From contig NZ_CP020469.1 in NCBI RefSeq assembly GCF_003031405.1, positions 806,001 through 870,000 of the forward strand: a stretch of 64,000 bases of DNA, read 5' to 3'. The position numbers and the translations under genes were made by a program. Shown here piece after piece: positions 1 through 14,900 of this stretch. The stretch's first letter is position 1; each line of letters begins with the position of its first letter. Source of the stretch: Halomonas sp. 'Soap Lake #6' (lineage in GTDB: Bacteria > Pseudomonadota > Gammaproteobacteria > Pseudomonadales > Halomonadaceae). Below the pieces are notes generated by a model. That model saw only the letters and a program-made list of their open reading frames with translations. It ran no database searches and was not told the DNA's origin.

Positions 1-2077
<2,077 letters not shown>

Positions 2078-2081
<4 letters not shown>

Positions 2082-3220
2082 GCGGCCGTCTCCTGGGTTT
2101 TCCATGCAGCGCGGATTACGCCGCCGCCTAAACAAATATCACCATCATAAAGTACCAGCGATTGACCCGGTGTTACCGCCCACTGAGGGTCATCGAACAC
2201 TACTTCCACACTGCCATCAGGCAGGGCGCGCATTTCACAGGGGCAATCGTTTTGGCGGTAGCGAGTCTTGGCTGTAAAGCGTCCGTGCTGCACGGGGGGC
2301 TCACCTGCGACCCAGTCCATTTTTTCGGTAGCTAATTTGTCGGTGTAAAGCAGTGAATGGTGTTTACCCTGCACGGCAATCAGTACATTGCGATCTAAAT
2401 CTTTGGCAGCCACGTACCAGGGGTCTTCAGAGTAGTTGGCGAGGCCACCGATACCTAGCCCTTGGCGCTGGCCGAGCGTGTAGTACATCAGCCCCATGTG
2501 TTTACCAATGACATCGCCTTCCGGAGTTTCAATAACACCGGGCTGAGCGGGTAGGTATTGCTGCAGAAAGTCGCGGAAGCGGCGTTCTCCAATAAAGCAA
2601 ATGCCCGTAGAGTCTTTCTTCTTGGCTGTCACTAGGTCGTGTTGTTCAGCCAGAGCTCGTACCGCGGGTTTTTCCAGCTCGCCCACAGGAAACAACGTAC
2701 GGGCAATAGCAGCTTCGGGCACCGCATGCAGGAAGTAGCTCTGGTCTTTATTACCATCCAAGCCTTTTAGTAGGCGTGGTCGACCTTCACGAACCCCTTG
2801 ACGAACATAGTGTCCGGTAGCAATTTTATCCGCGCCTAGCATTTCGGCGTATTCAAGAAAGACCTTAAACTTGATCTCGCGATTACACAGAATGTCTGGG
2901 TTGGGGGTTCGGCCTGCTTTGTACTCGGCTAGAAAGTGCTCAAACACGTTATCCCAGTATTCAGCGGCGAAATTAGCCGTATGCAGCTTAATCCCCAGCT
3001 TGGCGCACACCGCTTCGGCATCCGCGAGGTCTTCCTTCGCCGTGCAGTACTCTGTGCCGTCGTCTTCGTCCCAGTTCTTCATAAATAGGCCCTCAACCTC
3101 ATACCCCTGCTGGAGGAGGAGAAGGGCAGAAACAGAAGAGTCGACGCCACCCGACATACCGACAATGACTTTGCCGGTGCTGGGAGCTTCGGTGGTAGAT
3201 GTGCCATGGGTGGATGTCAT
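2078..3220 (-). CDS. mnmA: tRNA-specific 2-thiouridylase
   Basis: Uses ATP to activate U34 of tRNA-Lys, -Glu and -Gln and adds sulphur from the Tus relay, giving s2U34. Seen: the PP-loop GMSGGVDSS at residues 21-29, the NPDILCN segment with the first catalytic cysteine, and [12 protein letters not shown] with the second. The length of about 380 residues is normal for the family. Two in-frame ATGs lie two codons apart (3226 and 3220). I prefer 3220 because GAGG then sits six bases upstream, whereas it abuts the first ATG. The stop overlaps hflD. The window also carries three tRNA-Glu(TTC) genes, which are substrates of this enzyme. Confidence 0.96.
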
Positions 3221-3308
3221 TGGCATCCTCAGTTGAAGTAGTGTGCAAAAGAGCAGTGTGCAAGTGGTCGACGATTATACACGATGGGGGCTTAACGCTT
3301 CGAGTGCT

Positions 3309-3749
3309 TCACTCCTGAATCACTTCGAGAGGATAGCAACGACCGCTAAGAGCATCGTGAATTCGCTTTAGCACGAGCGGGCTGCGCAGCCGTTGGGCGG
3401 TGTCGAGAGATGCTATCTCATGCTGTGTGAGCCAGTGGGTAGCCGTTATATCGCTATCAATCGACGTGTTCAGCTGTGTATTGGGCGTTGCTAAAAAGCC
3501 ATGGCTATGAAAGGTAAGTCCCTCGGGCGTATGAAACACATAAAGTCCCAAGTAGCCCGTTAACGTCACTTGCCAAGCGGTCTCTTCTATTACTTCGCGT
3601 ATTATCGCTGCTAGGGGGCCCTCACCAGGTTCCACATGCCCAGCGGGTTGATTGAATACTGTTGCAGGGCCTCCGCGATCCTCTTCTACCATCAAGTAGC
3701 GTCCGTTTTGCTGAATAACACACGCGACCGTGCTACGAATATGGCTCAT
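3309..3749 (-). CDS. nudJ: Nudix phosphatase NudJ
   Basis: A 146-residue Nudix hydrolase. NudJ of E. coli hydrolyses thiamine pyrophosphate, HMP-PP and nucleoside di- and triphosphates with Mg2+. The Nudix box runs from GHVEPGE through REVIEETAW (about residues 37-59). It keeps the metal-binding REVIEE core but has Ala where the consensus has the last Gly. The position between rluE and mnmA is the same as E. coli ymfB/nudJ, which decides the specific name. The start overlaps the rluE stop (ATGA), so the two are probably coupled. Substrate preference cannot be read from the sequence. Confidence 0.9.
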   Translation of the reverse strand: MSHIRSTVACVIQQNGRYLMVEEDRGGPATVFNQPAGHVEPGEGPLAAIIREVIEETAWQVTLTGYLGLYVFHTPEGLTFHSHGFLATPNTQLNTSIDSDITATHWLTQHEIASLDTAQRLRSPLVLKRIHDALSGRCYPLEVIQE

Positions 3750-4348
3750 TTCATGGGCCTATGGCGTGGTGAACTGCTGCGTTTGGATGGATTGGTTGGG
3801 CGTGGGGCATGCAGTGTCTCTTTACGCCACTCTCCCGGCGCTAAGTCTCCTAGTTGCCAAGGCCCAATGGCCGCGCGGATAAGGCGCAGGGTGGGGAAGC
3901 CTACGTGAGCGGTCATGCGGCGTACCTGGCGATTACGGCCTTCGCTGATGGTCAGCTCTAGCCAGCTAGTAGAGGGATGGCGTTTAGGGTCAATGGCTGG
4001 GTCGCGTGGTGCGATGGCTGGCGCTTCCATGCGTCTTGCCTTGGCGGGTTTAGTGGGGCCGTCTTTTAAAGTGATACCGTTTTTAAGCGCATCAATTGCC
4101 TCACTGCTTATGCACCCCTCTAGCTGTACCCAGTAGGTCTTGGGTTGCTTGTGACGTGGATGCGCAATGCGATGAATAAGGCTTCCGTCATCACTGAGTA
4201 GCAGCAAGCCCTCTGAGTCGTAATCTAGGCGCCCAGCGGCATAGACACCAGGCGCGTTAATGACATCGGCTAAGGTGGCTCGGCCTTGGCTATCGGTAAA
4301 CTGGGAGAGCATTCGGTAGGGTTTATGCAGCAAATAAAGCGTACTCAT
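3746..4348 (-). CDS. rluE: 23S rRNA pseudouridine(2457) synthase
   Basis: A 200-residue RsuA-family pseudouridine synthase that modifies U2457 in 23S rRNA. Seen: the catalytic-Asp motif GRLDYDSEGLLLL (about residues 38-50) and the C-terminal EGRNRQVRRMTAHVGFPTLRL, both close to RluE. There is no N-terminal S4 domain, which fits RluE rather than RluB or RluF. I take the ATG at 4348, preceded by AAGAGG about six bases upstream; an upstream in-frame ATG at 4384 lacks such a site. It is first in the operon leading to purB and is divergent from icd, so the 253-bp spacer should hold both promoters. Confidence 0.95.
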   Translation of the reverse strand: MSTLYLLHKPYRMLSQFTDSQGRATLADVINAPGVYAAGRLDYDSEGLLLLSDDGSLIHRIAHPRHKQPKTYWVQLEGCISSEAIDALKNGITLKDGPTKPAKARRMEAPAIAPRDPAIDPKRHPSTSWLELTISEGRNRQVRRMTAHVGFPTLRLIRAAIGPWQLGDLAPGEWRKETLHAPRPTNPSKRSSSPRHRPMK

Positions 4349-4550
4349 GATACCTCTTAGGTCGTGCTCTTGATTTGTCGACAATCGCTCATGCGGTTAA
4401 AGTGCAGCGCTGGTATACTTCGGCGCAGCCGTTTTAGAGACGTGCTGGAGTCGTCGTAACCACTGCAGTAAACCACCGAGTGATGTCGGGGCAGCCAAAC
4501 AATGCTCCGCCTGCTTCGCGGCATGATCTTTCGTTGAGTGCGCCGCGTAG

Positions 4551-6836
<2,286 letters not shown>

Positions 6837-6871
6837 TAACAGCTATAGCAATCACTGTTATGACTGCTATC

Positions 6872-6905
6872 AACCCTCGTCCGCTAGTTGGGCGAGGGTT
6901 TTTTG
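6872..6905 (+). terminator. Rho-independent terminator of icd
   Basis: AACCCTCG at 6872-6879 pairs with CGAGGGTT at 6893-6900 across a 13-nt loop, and a T-run follows immediately (6899-6904). It lies 36 bp after the icd stop. Confidence 0.85.
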
Positions 6906-7025
6906 TCCCGCCTAGTGTGATATTTTGTGTTTTCCATGAACCCTTGCTGCCGATGCGCGTCTTACTTAACGTAACACTTGATAAGGTGCTGCTCGTCAGC
7001 CGAGAGACGATAACCCTTGCTGCTT

Positions 7026-7397
7026 ATGCCTATTACTGACAGCCCTTGTTTGGCGGTCACCCTACAAGCGGGAGTGACACGTCCTGATATGCCCGGCTAC
7101 GATGATGACTTGGCGGTGCAGTCAGCAAAGCCAGAGCTGGCCCAGCCGCCGTTATATAAAGTCGTGCTTCACAATGACGACTACACTCCTATGGAGTTTG
7201 TTGTTGAAATTTTACAAGACTTTTTTGGTATGGATAGCGAGAAAGCGGTGCAGGTAATGCTCGCGGTGCATACCCAAGGTAAAGCGACCTGCGGCATTTT
7301 TACCCGTGATATTGCCGAAACCAAAAGTTACCAAGTGAATGAATACGCCCGCGAATGTGAGCATCCATTAATGTGTGATATCGAAGCCGCTAACTGA
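7026..7397 (+). CDS. clpS: ATP-dependent Clp protease adaptor ClpS
   Basis: A 123-residue adaptor that binds N-terminal Leu, Phe, Tyr or Trp degrons and delivers the protein to ClpA. The folded domain begins at [20 protein letters not shown] and contains the residues that line the degron pocket (NDD, then M and the [10 protein letters not shown] helix). HPLMCDIE near the end is also typical. The N-terminal extension is poorly conserved in the family. ATG 7026 gives a length close to Pseudomonas ClpS, but no clear RBS is seen; TTG 7017 and ATG 7089 are alternatives. It lies directly upstream of clpA, its partner. Confidence 0.93.
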   Translation: MPITDSPCLAVTLQAGVTRPDMPGYDDDLAVQSAKPELAQPPLYKVVLHNDDYTPMEFVVEILQDFFGMDSEKAVQVMLAVHTQGKATCGIFTRDIAETKSYQVNEYARECEHPLMCDIEAAN

Positions 7398-7535
7398 AAG
7401 CGTTGAAAAAAGTTAGCGATGGGGCTTGCAACCGTGCCATTTGTACCCGATGTTGAAAGTGCCGGTCGATTAGACTGATCCGATGCAACCCCTAGGTGGT
7501 TATATGCCCTAGGTAGTAGCAAAAAGGGGACTGCC

Positions 7536-9812
7536 ATGCTGAGCAAAGAACTTGAACTGACCCTGAACACGGCCTTCACCGTGGCACGCTCTAAACGCCA
7601 CGAATTCATGACCGTTGAGCACCTGCTCTTAGCATTGCTGGACAATGCCTCCGCAGTAGACGTGCTGAAGGCGTGTGGGGCAAACCTCGACAAGCTGCGG
7701 TCCGATCTGCAGGATTTTATTAACTCGACCACGCCGCTGATCCCTGAAGGGCAGGGCGATCGTGAAACACAGCCAACGCTAGGTTTTCAGCGTGTATTGC
7801 AGCGTGCGGTGTTTCACGTGCAGTCATCTGGTAAGAGTGAAGTCACTGGCGCAAATGTGTTAGTGGCTATCTTTTCAGAGCAAGAGAGCCAAGCAGTTTA
7901 CTTCCTAAAGCAACAAAGCGTTGCGCGCGTGGATGCGGTGAACTACATCGCTCACGGTATTTCCAAAGTTGCTGGGCATGGCCCGTCACCCTCTCCTGCT
8001 GCTCAAGAGAGTGAAGACGCCGAGGAGGGTAGCGCCGAAGGGGCTGCACATCCGTTAACGGGATATGCTACCAATCTGAATGAGCATGCTCGTCAGGGTA
8101 AAATTGACCCATTGATTGGCCGCGACCATGAGCTTGAGCGCGTGGTGCAGATTCTGGCGCGTCGTCGTAAGAACAATCCGCTGTTGGTGGGCGAGGCAGG
8201 GGTAGGTAAAACTGCCATCGCTGAAGGCTTGGCGAAACGTATTGTGGAAGAGGATGTGCCTGAGGTCATCGCCGATGCCGTGGTCTATTCGCTGGACATG
8301 GGCGCGCTGTTAGCTGGCACCAAATACCGCGGTGATTTCGAAAAACGCCTCAAAAGCTTGCTGAGCGAATTACGCAAGCAGCCTAACGCGGTGCTGTTTA
8401 TCGATGAGATCCATACTGTCATTGGTGCCGGTGCGGCATCTGGTGGTGTTATGGATGCATCTAACCTGCTAAAACCTTTGCTCTCTTCCGGTGAGCTGCG
8501 CTGTATCGGCTCAACGACCTTCCAGGAATTCCGCGGTATTTTTGAGAAGGATCGTGCGTTGGCTCGTCGCTTCCAGAAAGTGGATGTGTTGGCGCCCTCT
8601 GTAGATGACACCATTAAGATTCTTAAGGGGCTGCGCTCTCGTTTTGAAGAGCACCACGAGCTTAAGTATACCGATGGTGCATTAGAGAGTGCCGCACGCT
8701 TGGCGGATCGTTACATCAACGATCGTCACTTGCCAGACAAGGCGATTGACGTGATTGATGAAGCAGGCGCTCACCAGCGTATGTTGCCGCCAGAAGTGCG
8801 TACGAACACTATCGATGTGGAGCAGGTAGAGGCGATCGTCGCTTCAATTGCCCGGATCCCGCCGAAGAGCGTTTCAAGCTCTGATCGTAAGCTACTTGAA
8901 AAGCTTGATCGTGATCTTAAGATGCTGGTGTTTGGTCAAGATGAAGCAATCGATACGTTATCGGCGGCTATCAAGCTTTCCCGTGCTGGGCTGAAGTCAC
9001 CAGATAAACCGGTAGGCAGCTTCCTTTTTGCAGGCCCAACTGGTGTAGGTAAGACCGAAGTGGCTAAGCAGCTGGCGCATATCATGGGCATTGAGCTGGT
9101 GCGTTTCGATATGTCGGAGTACATGGAGCGTCACACTGTGTCGCGTCTGATTGGTGCTCCTCCTGGCTATGTGGGTTACGACCAGGGTGGGTTGCTCACT
9201 GAAGCGGTTACAAAACAGCCCCATTGTGTTCTCCTGCTCGATGAAATCGAGAAAGCGCACCCAGAAGTCTTTAACCTTTTACTGCAGGTTATGGATCACG
9301 GCCGCCTTACGGACAACAACGGTCGCGAAGCGGACTTCAGGCACGTTATTCTGATCATGACCTCGAACGCAGGTGCAGAGCAGGCATCTCGTCGATCAAT
9401 CGGTTTCCAGAGCCAAGATCACTCGACTGATGCCATGGAAGTCATTCGTCGCACCTTCTCGCCAGAGTTCCGTAACCGTCTGGATGGGATTATTCAATTC
9501 CATGCGTTACAGACCTCTGTGGTGCGCAATGTGGTAGATAAGTTCTTGATTGAACTTCAAGCTCAGCTTGACGAGAAGCGCGTGCAGCTAGAGGTGGACG
9601 ATACTGCACGAGACTGGTTAGCAGAGAAAGGCTACGACCCGGACATGGGTGCACGGCCAATGGCTCGCTTGATCCAAGAGAAACTCAAGAAGCCGCTGGC
9701 TGAGATGATTCTGTTCGGTGAGTTAGCAGAGCACGGTGGTATGGTGCACGTTAGTCTTGAAGAAGGTGAGCTACACCTTTCTACCGAGTCAGAAATGGCG
9801 GATGCGCCCTGA
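7536..9812 (+). CDS. clpA: ATP-dependent Clp protease ATP-binding subunit ClpA
   Basis: A 758-residue AAA+ unfoldase that forms a hexamer, takes ClpS-delivered or tagged substrates and threads them into ClpP. Seen: the N-domain (about 1-145), an acidic linker, D1 Walker A GEAGVGKT (219-226) with the Walker B segment VLFIDEIHT, and D2 Walker A GPTGVGKT (500-507) with [10 protein letters not shown]. The SIGF tetrapeptide in D2 fits the ClpP-docking IGF/L loop. RBS AAGGGG lies seven bases before the ATG. No clpP is in the window, which is usual because clpP normally sits with clpX. Confidence 0.97.
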   Translation: MLSKELELTLNTAFTVARSKRHEFMTVEHLLLALLDNASAVDVLKACGANLDKLRSDLQDFINSTTPLIPEGQGDRETQPTLGFQRVLQRAVFHVQSSGKSEVTGANVLVAIFSEQESQAVYFLKQQSVARVDAVNYIAHGISKVAGHGPSPSPAAQESEDAEEGSAEGAAHPLTGYATNLNEHARQGKIDPLIGRDHELERVVQILARRRKNNPLLVGEAGVGKTAIAEGLAKRIVEEDVPEVIADAVVYSLDMGALLAGTKYRGDFEKRLKSLLSELRKQPNAVLFIDEIHTVIGAGAASGGVMDASNLLKPLLSSGELRCIGSTTFQEFRGIFEKDRALARRFQKVDVLAPSVDDTIKILKGLRSRFEEHHELKYTDGALESAARLADRYINDRHLPDKAIDVIDEAGAHQRMLPPEVRTNTIDVEQVEAIVASIARIPPKSVSSSDRKLLEKLDRDLKMLVFGQDEAIDTLSAAIKLSRAGLKSPDKPVGSFLFAGPTGVGKTEVAKQLAHIMGIELVRFDMSEYMERHTVSRLIGAPPGYVGYDQGGLLTEAVTKQPHCVLLLDEIEKAHPEVFNLLLQVMDHGRLTDNNGREADFRHVILIMTSNAGAEQASRRSIGFQSQDHSTDAMEVIRRTFSPEFRNRLDGIIQFHALQTSVVRNVVDKFLIELQAQLDEKRVQLEVDDTARDWLAEKGYDPDMGARPMARLIQEKLKKPLAEMILFGELAEHGGMVHVSLEEGELHLSTESEMADAP

Positions 9813-9878
9813 AAAGGGCGCTAAGGTCGCTTTTGAGCATTACGCGTGGCTCGAGCTAGTAGCCAAGCACTGTCACAG

Positions 9879-9899
9879 CGCCCTGTCATCGACGGGGCG
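9879..9899. terminator. Possible weak terminator between convergent clpA and infA
   Basis: CGCCCTGTC (9879-9887) and GACGGGGCG (9891-9899) can form a nine-pair stem with one G-U pair and a three-base loop. Only a broken T-run (TTGTCGT) follows on the plus strand. Its place between two convergent genes is the main support. Confidence 0.35.
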
Positions 9900-9981
9900 T
9901 TGTCGTCTCCAGGGAGCGGCGCCGTATTTAAAGCAGACGTATATGCGCTAGCGTAGCTTGCTCAACAAGCGTCATGAAGGC

Positions 9982-10200
9982 TTAGCGCGAACGGTAGACA
10001 ATACGGCCTTTGGAGAGATCGTAAGGCGTCAGTTCCACTTTTACCTTGTCACCAGTTAGAATGCGGATATAGTTTTTACGCATTTTACCGGAGATATGAG
10101 CGGTAACGACATGGCCGTTTTCAAGCTCAACACGGAACATGGTGTTGGGAAGGGTATCAACAATAACGCCTTCCATTTCAATATGATCTTCGCGTGCCAT
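9982..10200 (-). CDS. infA: Translation initiation factor IF-1
   Basis: A 72-residue single OB-fold (S1-type) protein that binds the ribosomal A site during initiation. The sequence [20 protein letters not shown] and the ending [11 protein letters not shown] are diagnostic, and the length is the family standard. It is transcribed away from bpt in its own unit. Its place between clpA and bpt is a gene order known from other gammaproteobacteria. Confidence 0.98.
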   Translation of the reverse strand: MAREDHIEMEGVIVDTLPNTMFRVELENGHVVTAHISGKMRKNYIRILTGDKVKVELTPYDLSKGRIVYRSR

Positions 10201-10349
10201 ATAGGCAGATCCTCACTTATTTAACGTAATATTTAAGACAGCGGTTAGTCGAGCAATCGCTTCACAAGGCGTTATTATATCCTAGGCGCCAAAGAAACAG
10301 CGCTATATTGTGCCGTAAGCCTGCCGTCAAGGCAAAAAAGCTGGAGAGA

Positions 10350-11084
10350 TTAGCGAATTAAAGGCCTCCAGTGTCGCCCATCAAGCACCTCAATGGGTGT
10401 GAAAGCTCGCTTGTAGCGCATTTTTCGACACTCCTCAATCCAGTACCCAAGGTATAGGTGTGGTAGAGCTTGTTGACGACATAGCTCAATGAGCTTAAGA
10501 ATAGCGAAGGTGCCCAGAGAGCGCTTATCAAGCTCTTCCCTTACCCCGAAAAAGGTATAGATCGCTGAAAGTCCATGCTCCAAATGGTCAAAGGCAGCGA
10601 CGGCGACCAACTCTTCTCCCAGGTACATCTCCATTAGCTTCGCATATGGTTCATCAAGGGTTAGAAAGGTTCTGTACTGTTCCCGGCTAGGGGGGTACAT
10701 GTCACCATCGGCATGGCGTGAGCGGATATAGCTCGCATAGAGCGTATAATGGTCGGTTAAAAAGCGTGCAGGAATTACCCGAGTAGTAACATCCCTATTA
10801 CGTTGCAATGTTTTTCGCTGGGTGCGGTTAGCGGTAAAATGCTCAATGGGGATACGTACGGACTGACAGGCATTGCAGCCCTCACAGTGAGGGCGGTAAA
10901 GGTGGCGCCCGCTACGCCGAAATCCTAGTAATGACAGCGAATCATAGACACCTGGAACCGGCGACTCCTGGGGGTCTAAAAAAAGCGTGGTAGCCTCTCT
11001 GTCAGGCAGGTAGCTACACGCATGTGGCACGGTCAGGAAGAAGCGCAAATCCCGCACCGGGCGTCGAGGAGCGTTACTGCTCAC
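10350..11084 (-). CDS. bpt: Aspartate/glutamate leucyltransferase
   Basis: A 244-residue Bpt (bacterial ATE1 relative). It transfers Leu from Leu-tRNA to proteins with N-terminal Asp or Glu and so makes a primary N-degron. Seen: the N-terminal Cys-rich segment YRPHCEGCNACQSVR of the ATE N-domain, and the C-terminal acyltransferase part with LYLGYWIEECRKMRYK. It lies 35 bp downstream of aat on the same strand, so the two transferases probably share a transcript. Together with Aat, ClpS and ClpA it forms the leucine-dependent N-degron pathway. Confidence 0.95.
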   Translation of the reverse strand: MSSNAPRRPVRDLRFFLTVPHACSYLPDREATTLFLDPQESPVPGVYDSLSLLGFRRSGRHLYRPHCEGCNACQSVRIPIEHFTANRTQRKTLQRNRDVTTRVIPARFLTDHYTLYASYIRSRHADGDMYPPSREQYRTFLTLDEPYAKLMEMYLGEELVAVAAFDHLEHGLSAIYTFFGVREELDKRSLGTFAILKLIELCRQQALPHLYLGYWIEECRKMRYKRAFTPIEVLDGRHWRPLIR

Positions 11085-11119
11085 GGCCTGCCTCCTTAGT
11101 TAATCTAGCGTTCGGCCAT

Positions 11120-11866
11120 TTAGGCTTGATAAGCCAAAGCAACCGCTGCCAGCCACGGCGAGCATGGCACGGTAGGTGCTTCATAGACTGAAGGTGTTAA
11201 GCTAAATACATTTTCCGGTAACCACTGTTCAAGATAGTTGATGAACGTCTCGCGGGCGACTGTTGTTGCGCCAAGACTGGCTAAATGTGGTGTATGCATT
11301 TGACAATCAATCAGCTCGCCACCATGAAGCTGCATTGCACGGGCTAAATGAGCAAGCGCTATTTTGGAAGCGTCCGGGGTATTTGAAAACATCGACTCGC
11401 CAAAGAATACTGGCCCCATGGCCAGCCCATACAGGCCGCCCACCAGGTGTCCTGAATGGTGTACTTCAATGCTGTGGGCAATGCCCAGCGCGTGAAGGCG
11501 CTGGTAGGCTTTTCGCATATCTGCATTGATCCAGGTGTCGGGCTCACCTTGGCGGGGAGCTGCACAAGCAGTAATCACCTGCTCAAAGTGTTGATCTAAA
11601 GTGACAGTGAAGCCACCATTACGTAGACGTTTAGCAAGGCTGCGGCGCAGTTTAAACTGTGTTGGCCGTAGTACCATGCGGGGGTTGGGGCTCCACCATA
11701 AAATGGGTTCGTCGTCGCTATACCAAGGGAAAATCCCCCGACGGTAAGCCTCAACTAACCAGTGTGGCGAGAGTTCGCCCCCCGCAGCCAGTAAACCGTT
11801 TGGCGAATCAAGGGCCAACGCGGTAGAAGGAAATAGCGGATGTGGCGATGAAAGCCAAGGTAGCAT
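11120..11866 (-). CDS. aat: Leucyl/phenylalanyl-tRNA--protein transferase
   Basis: A 248-residue transferase that adds Leu or Phe from aminoacyl-tRNA to proteins with N-terminal Arg or Lys and so creates ClpS-recognised degrons. Seen: the family opening with GLLAAGGELSPHWLVEAYRR and GIFPWY, then WWSPNPRMVL, GGLYGLAMGPVFFGESMFS, and ELIDCQMHTPHLASLGA near the C-terminus. It is upstream of bpt on the same strand and divergent from ftsK, with a 116-bp spacer that must hold both promoters. Confidence 0.97.
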   Translation of the reverse strand: MLPWLSSPHPLFPSTALALDSPNGLLAAGGELSPHWLVEAYRRGIFPWYSDDEPILWWSPNPRMVLRPTQFKLRRSLAKRLRNGGFTVTLDQHFEQVITACAAPRQGEPDTWINADMRKAYQRLHALGIAHSIEVHHSGHLVGGLYGLAMGPVFFGESMFSNTPDASKIALAHLARAMQLHGGELIDCQMHTPHLASLGATTVARETFINYLEQWLPENVFSLTPSVYEAPTVPCSPWLAAVALAYQA

Positions 11867-11982
11867 TGCTTGCTCCTGTTACTAAGCGCTTCAAGAAGCT
11901 CTGTGACGGCGGAAGGATGCTCGGTATGATGCAAACTCGCAAGTGGATTAAAGACGCCACTAAGGTGTAAAGGGAGAATCGC

Positions 11983-14900
11983 TTGAAAGTAAATAAGGCG
12001 GTAGACAAGCGAACGCAGCGTAATTCGCGTCAACCATCATCAGCCTCTTCGGCTAGGGTAAAAGCTGCGAAGGATAAAGCCCGCCGGTTTGGCCTACGTT
12101 TACAGGGCTCGGTGCGCGAAGGCGTGGTTGTGGTGTTGCTTGCGCTGTGCGTATTCTTGCTATTAGCACTGTTTAGTTATCACCCCGCGGACCCAGGATG
12201 GTCTTATCAGGGGCCGGAAACCGATGTGCGCAATTGGATGGGCCCCGTTGGCGCCTGGCTTGCCGATGTTCTTTACTCATTATTGGGCGCCAGCGCTTTG
12301 TGGTGGCCAGGCATGTTTGGCTATGCTGCCTGGTGGCTAATGCGCTCCCGCCAAGTGCGTTTTGAATTAGACCCTGTCGCAATCGCTGTGCATGCCGGAG
12401 GCTTAGTGTTACTGATGTTTGGTACCACTATGCTTGGTGCGTTGCACTTTTATCACCCTGATAGCATTTTGCCCTATGCCTCTGGAGGCATTTTAGGGGA
12501 GGGGCTGGTTGGAACCTTAAAACCACTGGTGAGCAGTGGCGGGGTGGGGCTCATTGCTGCGGCACTTATTTTAATTGGCTTTCCGCTTTTTAGCGGTATG
12601 TCGTGGCTGCAAGTGGCCGACGAGGTAGGGCGCCGGTTATGTAAGTTAGGTGGCTGGTTTAGCGCCCGCCGTGCTAAAGGGCGGGCGAAGCGTGCCGAGC
12701 GTGCTGCTGTTCGTGCTGCCGCTAAAGCGGCTTCCCAAAAGGTCAAAGAGAGATCACGCGCTGAGTCTCAAACCGCAGAGCCTAAGGTAGCTGAGTCTAA
12801 AGCGGCTGAATCTAAAACTGCAGAGTTTTCAGCAGGAAAGTTAAGCGCAGTTGATGTTGAAGCGCCAAAACCGCGCGCAGTGGAACCTAGGTTGTTTGCG
12901 CAAGAGCGCGATGAAGACGCGCCCGTAATAAGCGCCAAAAGAGGTGTTGAGGACAGCGTTGAGAGCGCTGTTGTTGGTGAAAATGTTGGTAAGAGTGTCG
13001 GTGAGCGTGTCGGTGAGCGTGTCGGTAAGAATGCTGGTGAAGATGTAGATAAATATGTAGGTGAGAAGGTTCGTCAAGGTGCTGATGAAGTTCCCAGTGA
13101 AGCCCCCAGAAAAGCAGCCGTAGGTAATGACACCGAGCGTACGCGCGAACACCGTCGTGAACGCCGGGAACCTAGCTTTTCGGCGCCGCTGAGTAGCGCT
13201 GATGAAGGTGTTTCAGATATTACGGATACGTCGATCCCTTGGGAGACCGCTGCTGTTTCTGCCTTTAATGCACGGAGCGCAACAGAAGTACCCAGTACAG
13301 CGGCATCGGCGCAGCAGGCCGGTAGCGGAGCACCCAGCATAGATGCTGGCAGTGCGCCTGAGCCAATGGCGCCATCGAATGCAACCTCTGCTAGTGAAAA
13401 TGCAGAGGGTGTGAAAGCAGCACCCATAGCACCCCGTGAAGACGCGTTCTCAATAAAGCCTAAAGAAAATGAGCTAGAGCAGCCCTCTCCTAAACATCAT
13501 GAAAGTGCTGTATCTCAGCCAGTTGAGCCTGTTGATGAGGTGCGCAACGAGCCATTCTCTCACCATTACGAGCAGCCAAAAACTGCTGAGGTTTCACCTT
13601 CTGAGCCGGCATCAGCACTTTCTCTGCGTGCTACCCGCGGAGAGGAGGAAGCGGAGGCTGTGACGAAGCAGTTTTTTGCTGGTAAAGAGGACGACACTGA
13701 TGCAGCGTTCAAACGTGACGCTGCTCCAGCTCCTATGGCCTCTGAACCGCCCCGCGTTCGGGTGCCTGAAATAGTGCCGGAGCCAGTATGGGAAGATGAC
13801 GAAGATGCTGCTGACATGGCTCACTCTCCCATTACTCGTTCCCCTAGCTCGGTCCCAAGCTCGGTCCCAAGCTCGGTCTCAAGCTCTATACCTGCCGTTC
13901 CTCCGGCCACCTCTGTCCCGGCATCAGCTCGTCACGAGCCGGTGTTTTCTACCGAGCCCGTCGAAGAGGAGTCGGATAACGGCCCTACGCTTTGGACAGT
14001 GGAGCATTTGCAGAGTCAGCGGCCTGCCTTTGAAACCATGGATGAGCCAGAGGGTGATGTGCCAAGCCTGCAATTATTAACTCCTGCAGAGCCGCACCAG
14101 CCGAACTATACCGATGAGCAGTTGGCCGATATGGCTGAGCTACTTGAAGTGCGGCTACGTGAATACGGTGTTAAAGCGGAAGTTGTTGATACTTGGCCTG
14201 GCCCGGTCATCACCCGTTTTGAAATCAAGCCTGCTGCTGGCGTTAAGGTTTCCAAAATCAGCAACCTTGCTAAGGACTTAGCGCGTTCGCTGATGGTGAA
14301 AAGTGTTCGAGTGGTGGAAGTTATTCCCGGTCGCCCAACGGTGGGGATTGAAATACCGAACCCCAATCGAGCCATGATTCGCTTACGCGAGGTCATTGAT
14401 TCTGACCGTTACCAGCAAGAAACCTCGCCGCTAACCATGGCGCTAGGCCAAGATATTGGCGGCGGACCGGTGGTGGCCAATCTAGGAAAAATGCCCCATC
14501 TTCTGGTGGCAGGTACAACCGGCTCAGGTAAGTCAGTGGGTGTAAACGCCATGCTGATCTCGATGCTGCTGAAAGCCAAGCCCAGTGAGCTGAAGTTGAT
14601 CATGGTCGACCCAAAAATGTTGGAACTGTCAGTATATGACGGCATCCCTCATTTGCTGGCGCCTGTGGTGACCGACATGAAGGAGGCCGCTAACAGCCTA
14701 CGCTGGTGTGTCGCTGAAATGGAGCGTCGCTATAAATTGATGGCGGCCATGGGAGTGCGCAATATTGCCGGTTTCAATGGCCGTTTGGATGAAGCCGAAC
14801 GTGCCGGTGCCCAGGTTGCAGATCCACTTTGGGAGCCCCAGCCATGGGAAGTGCATCAGCCGCATCCTGTACTGGAAAAGCTGCCTTACATCGTAGTGGT

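Noticed and set aside
12841..13152. Minus-strand frame with repeated Thr-Asp-Thr-Leu in ftsK
   Set aside because: It is the antisense reading of the 12-bp repeats in the ftsK linker; it has no RBS and no family resemblance.
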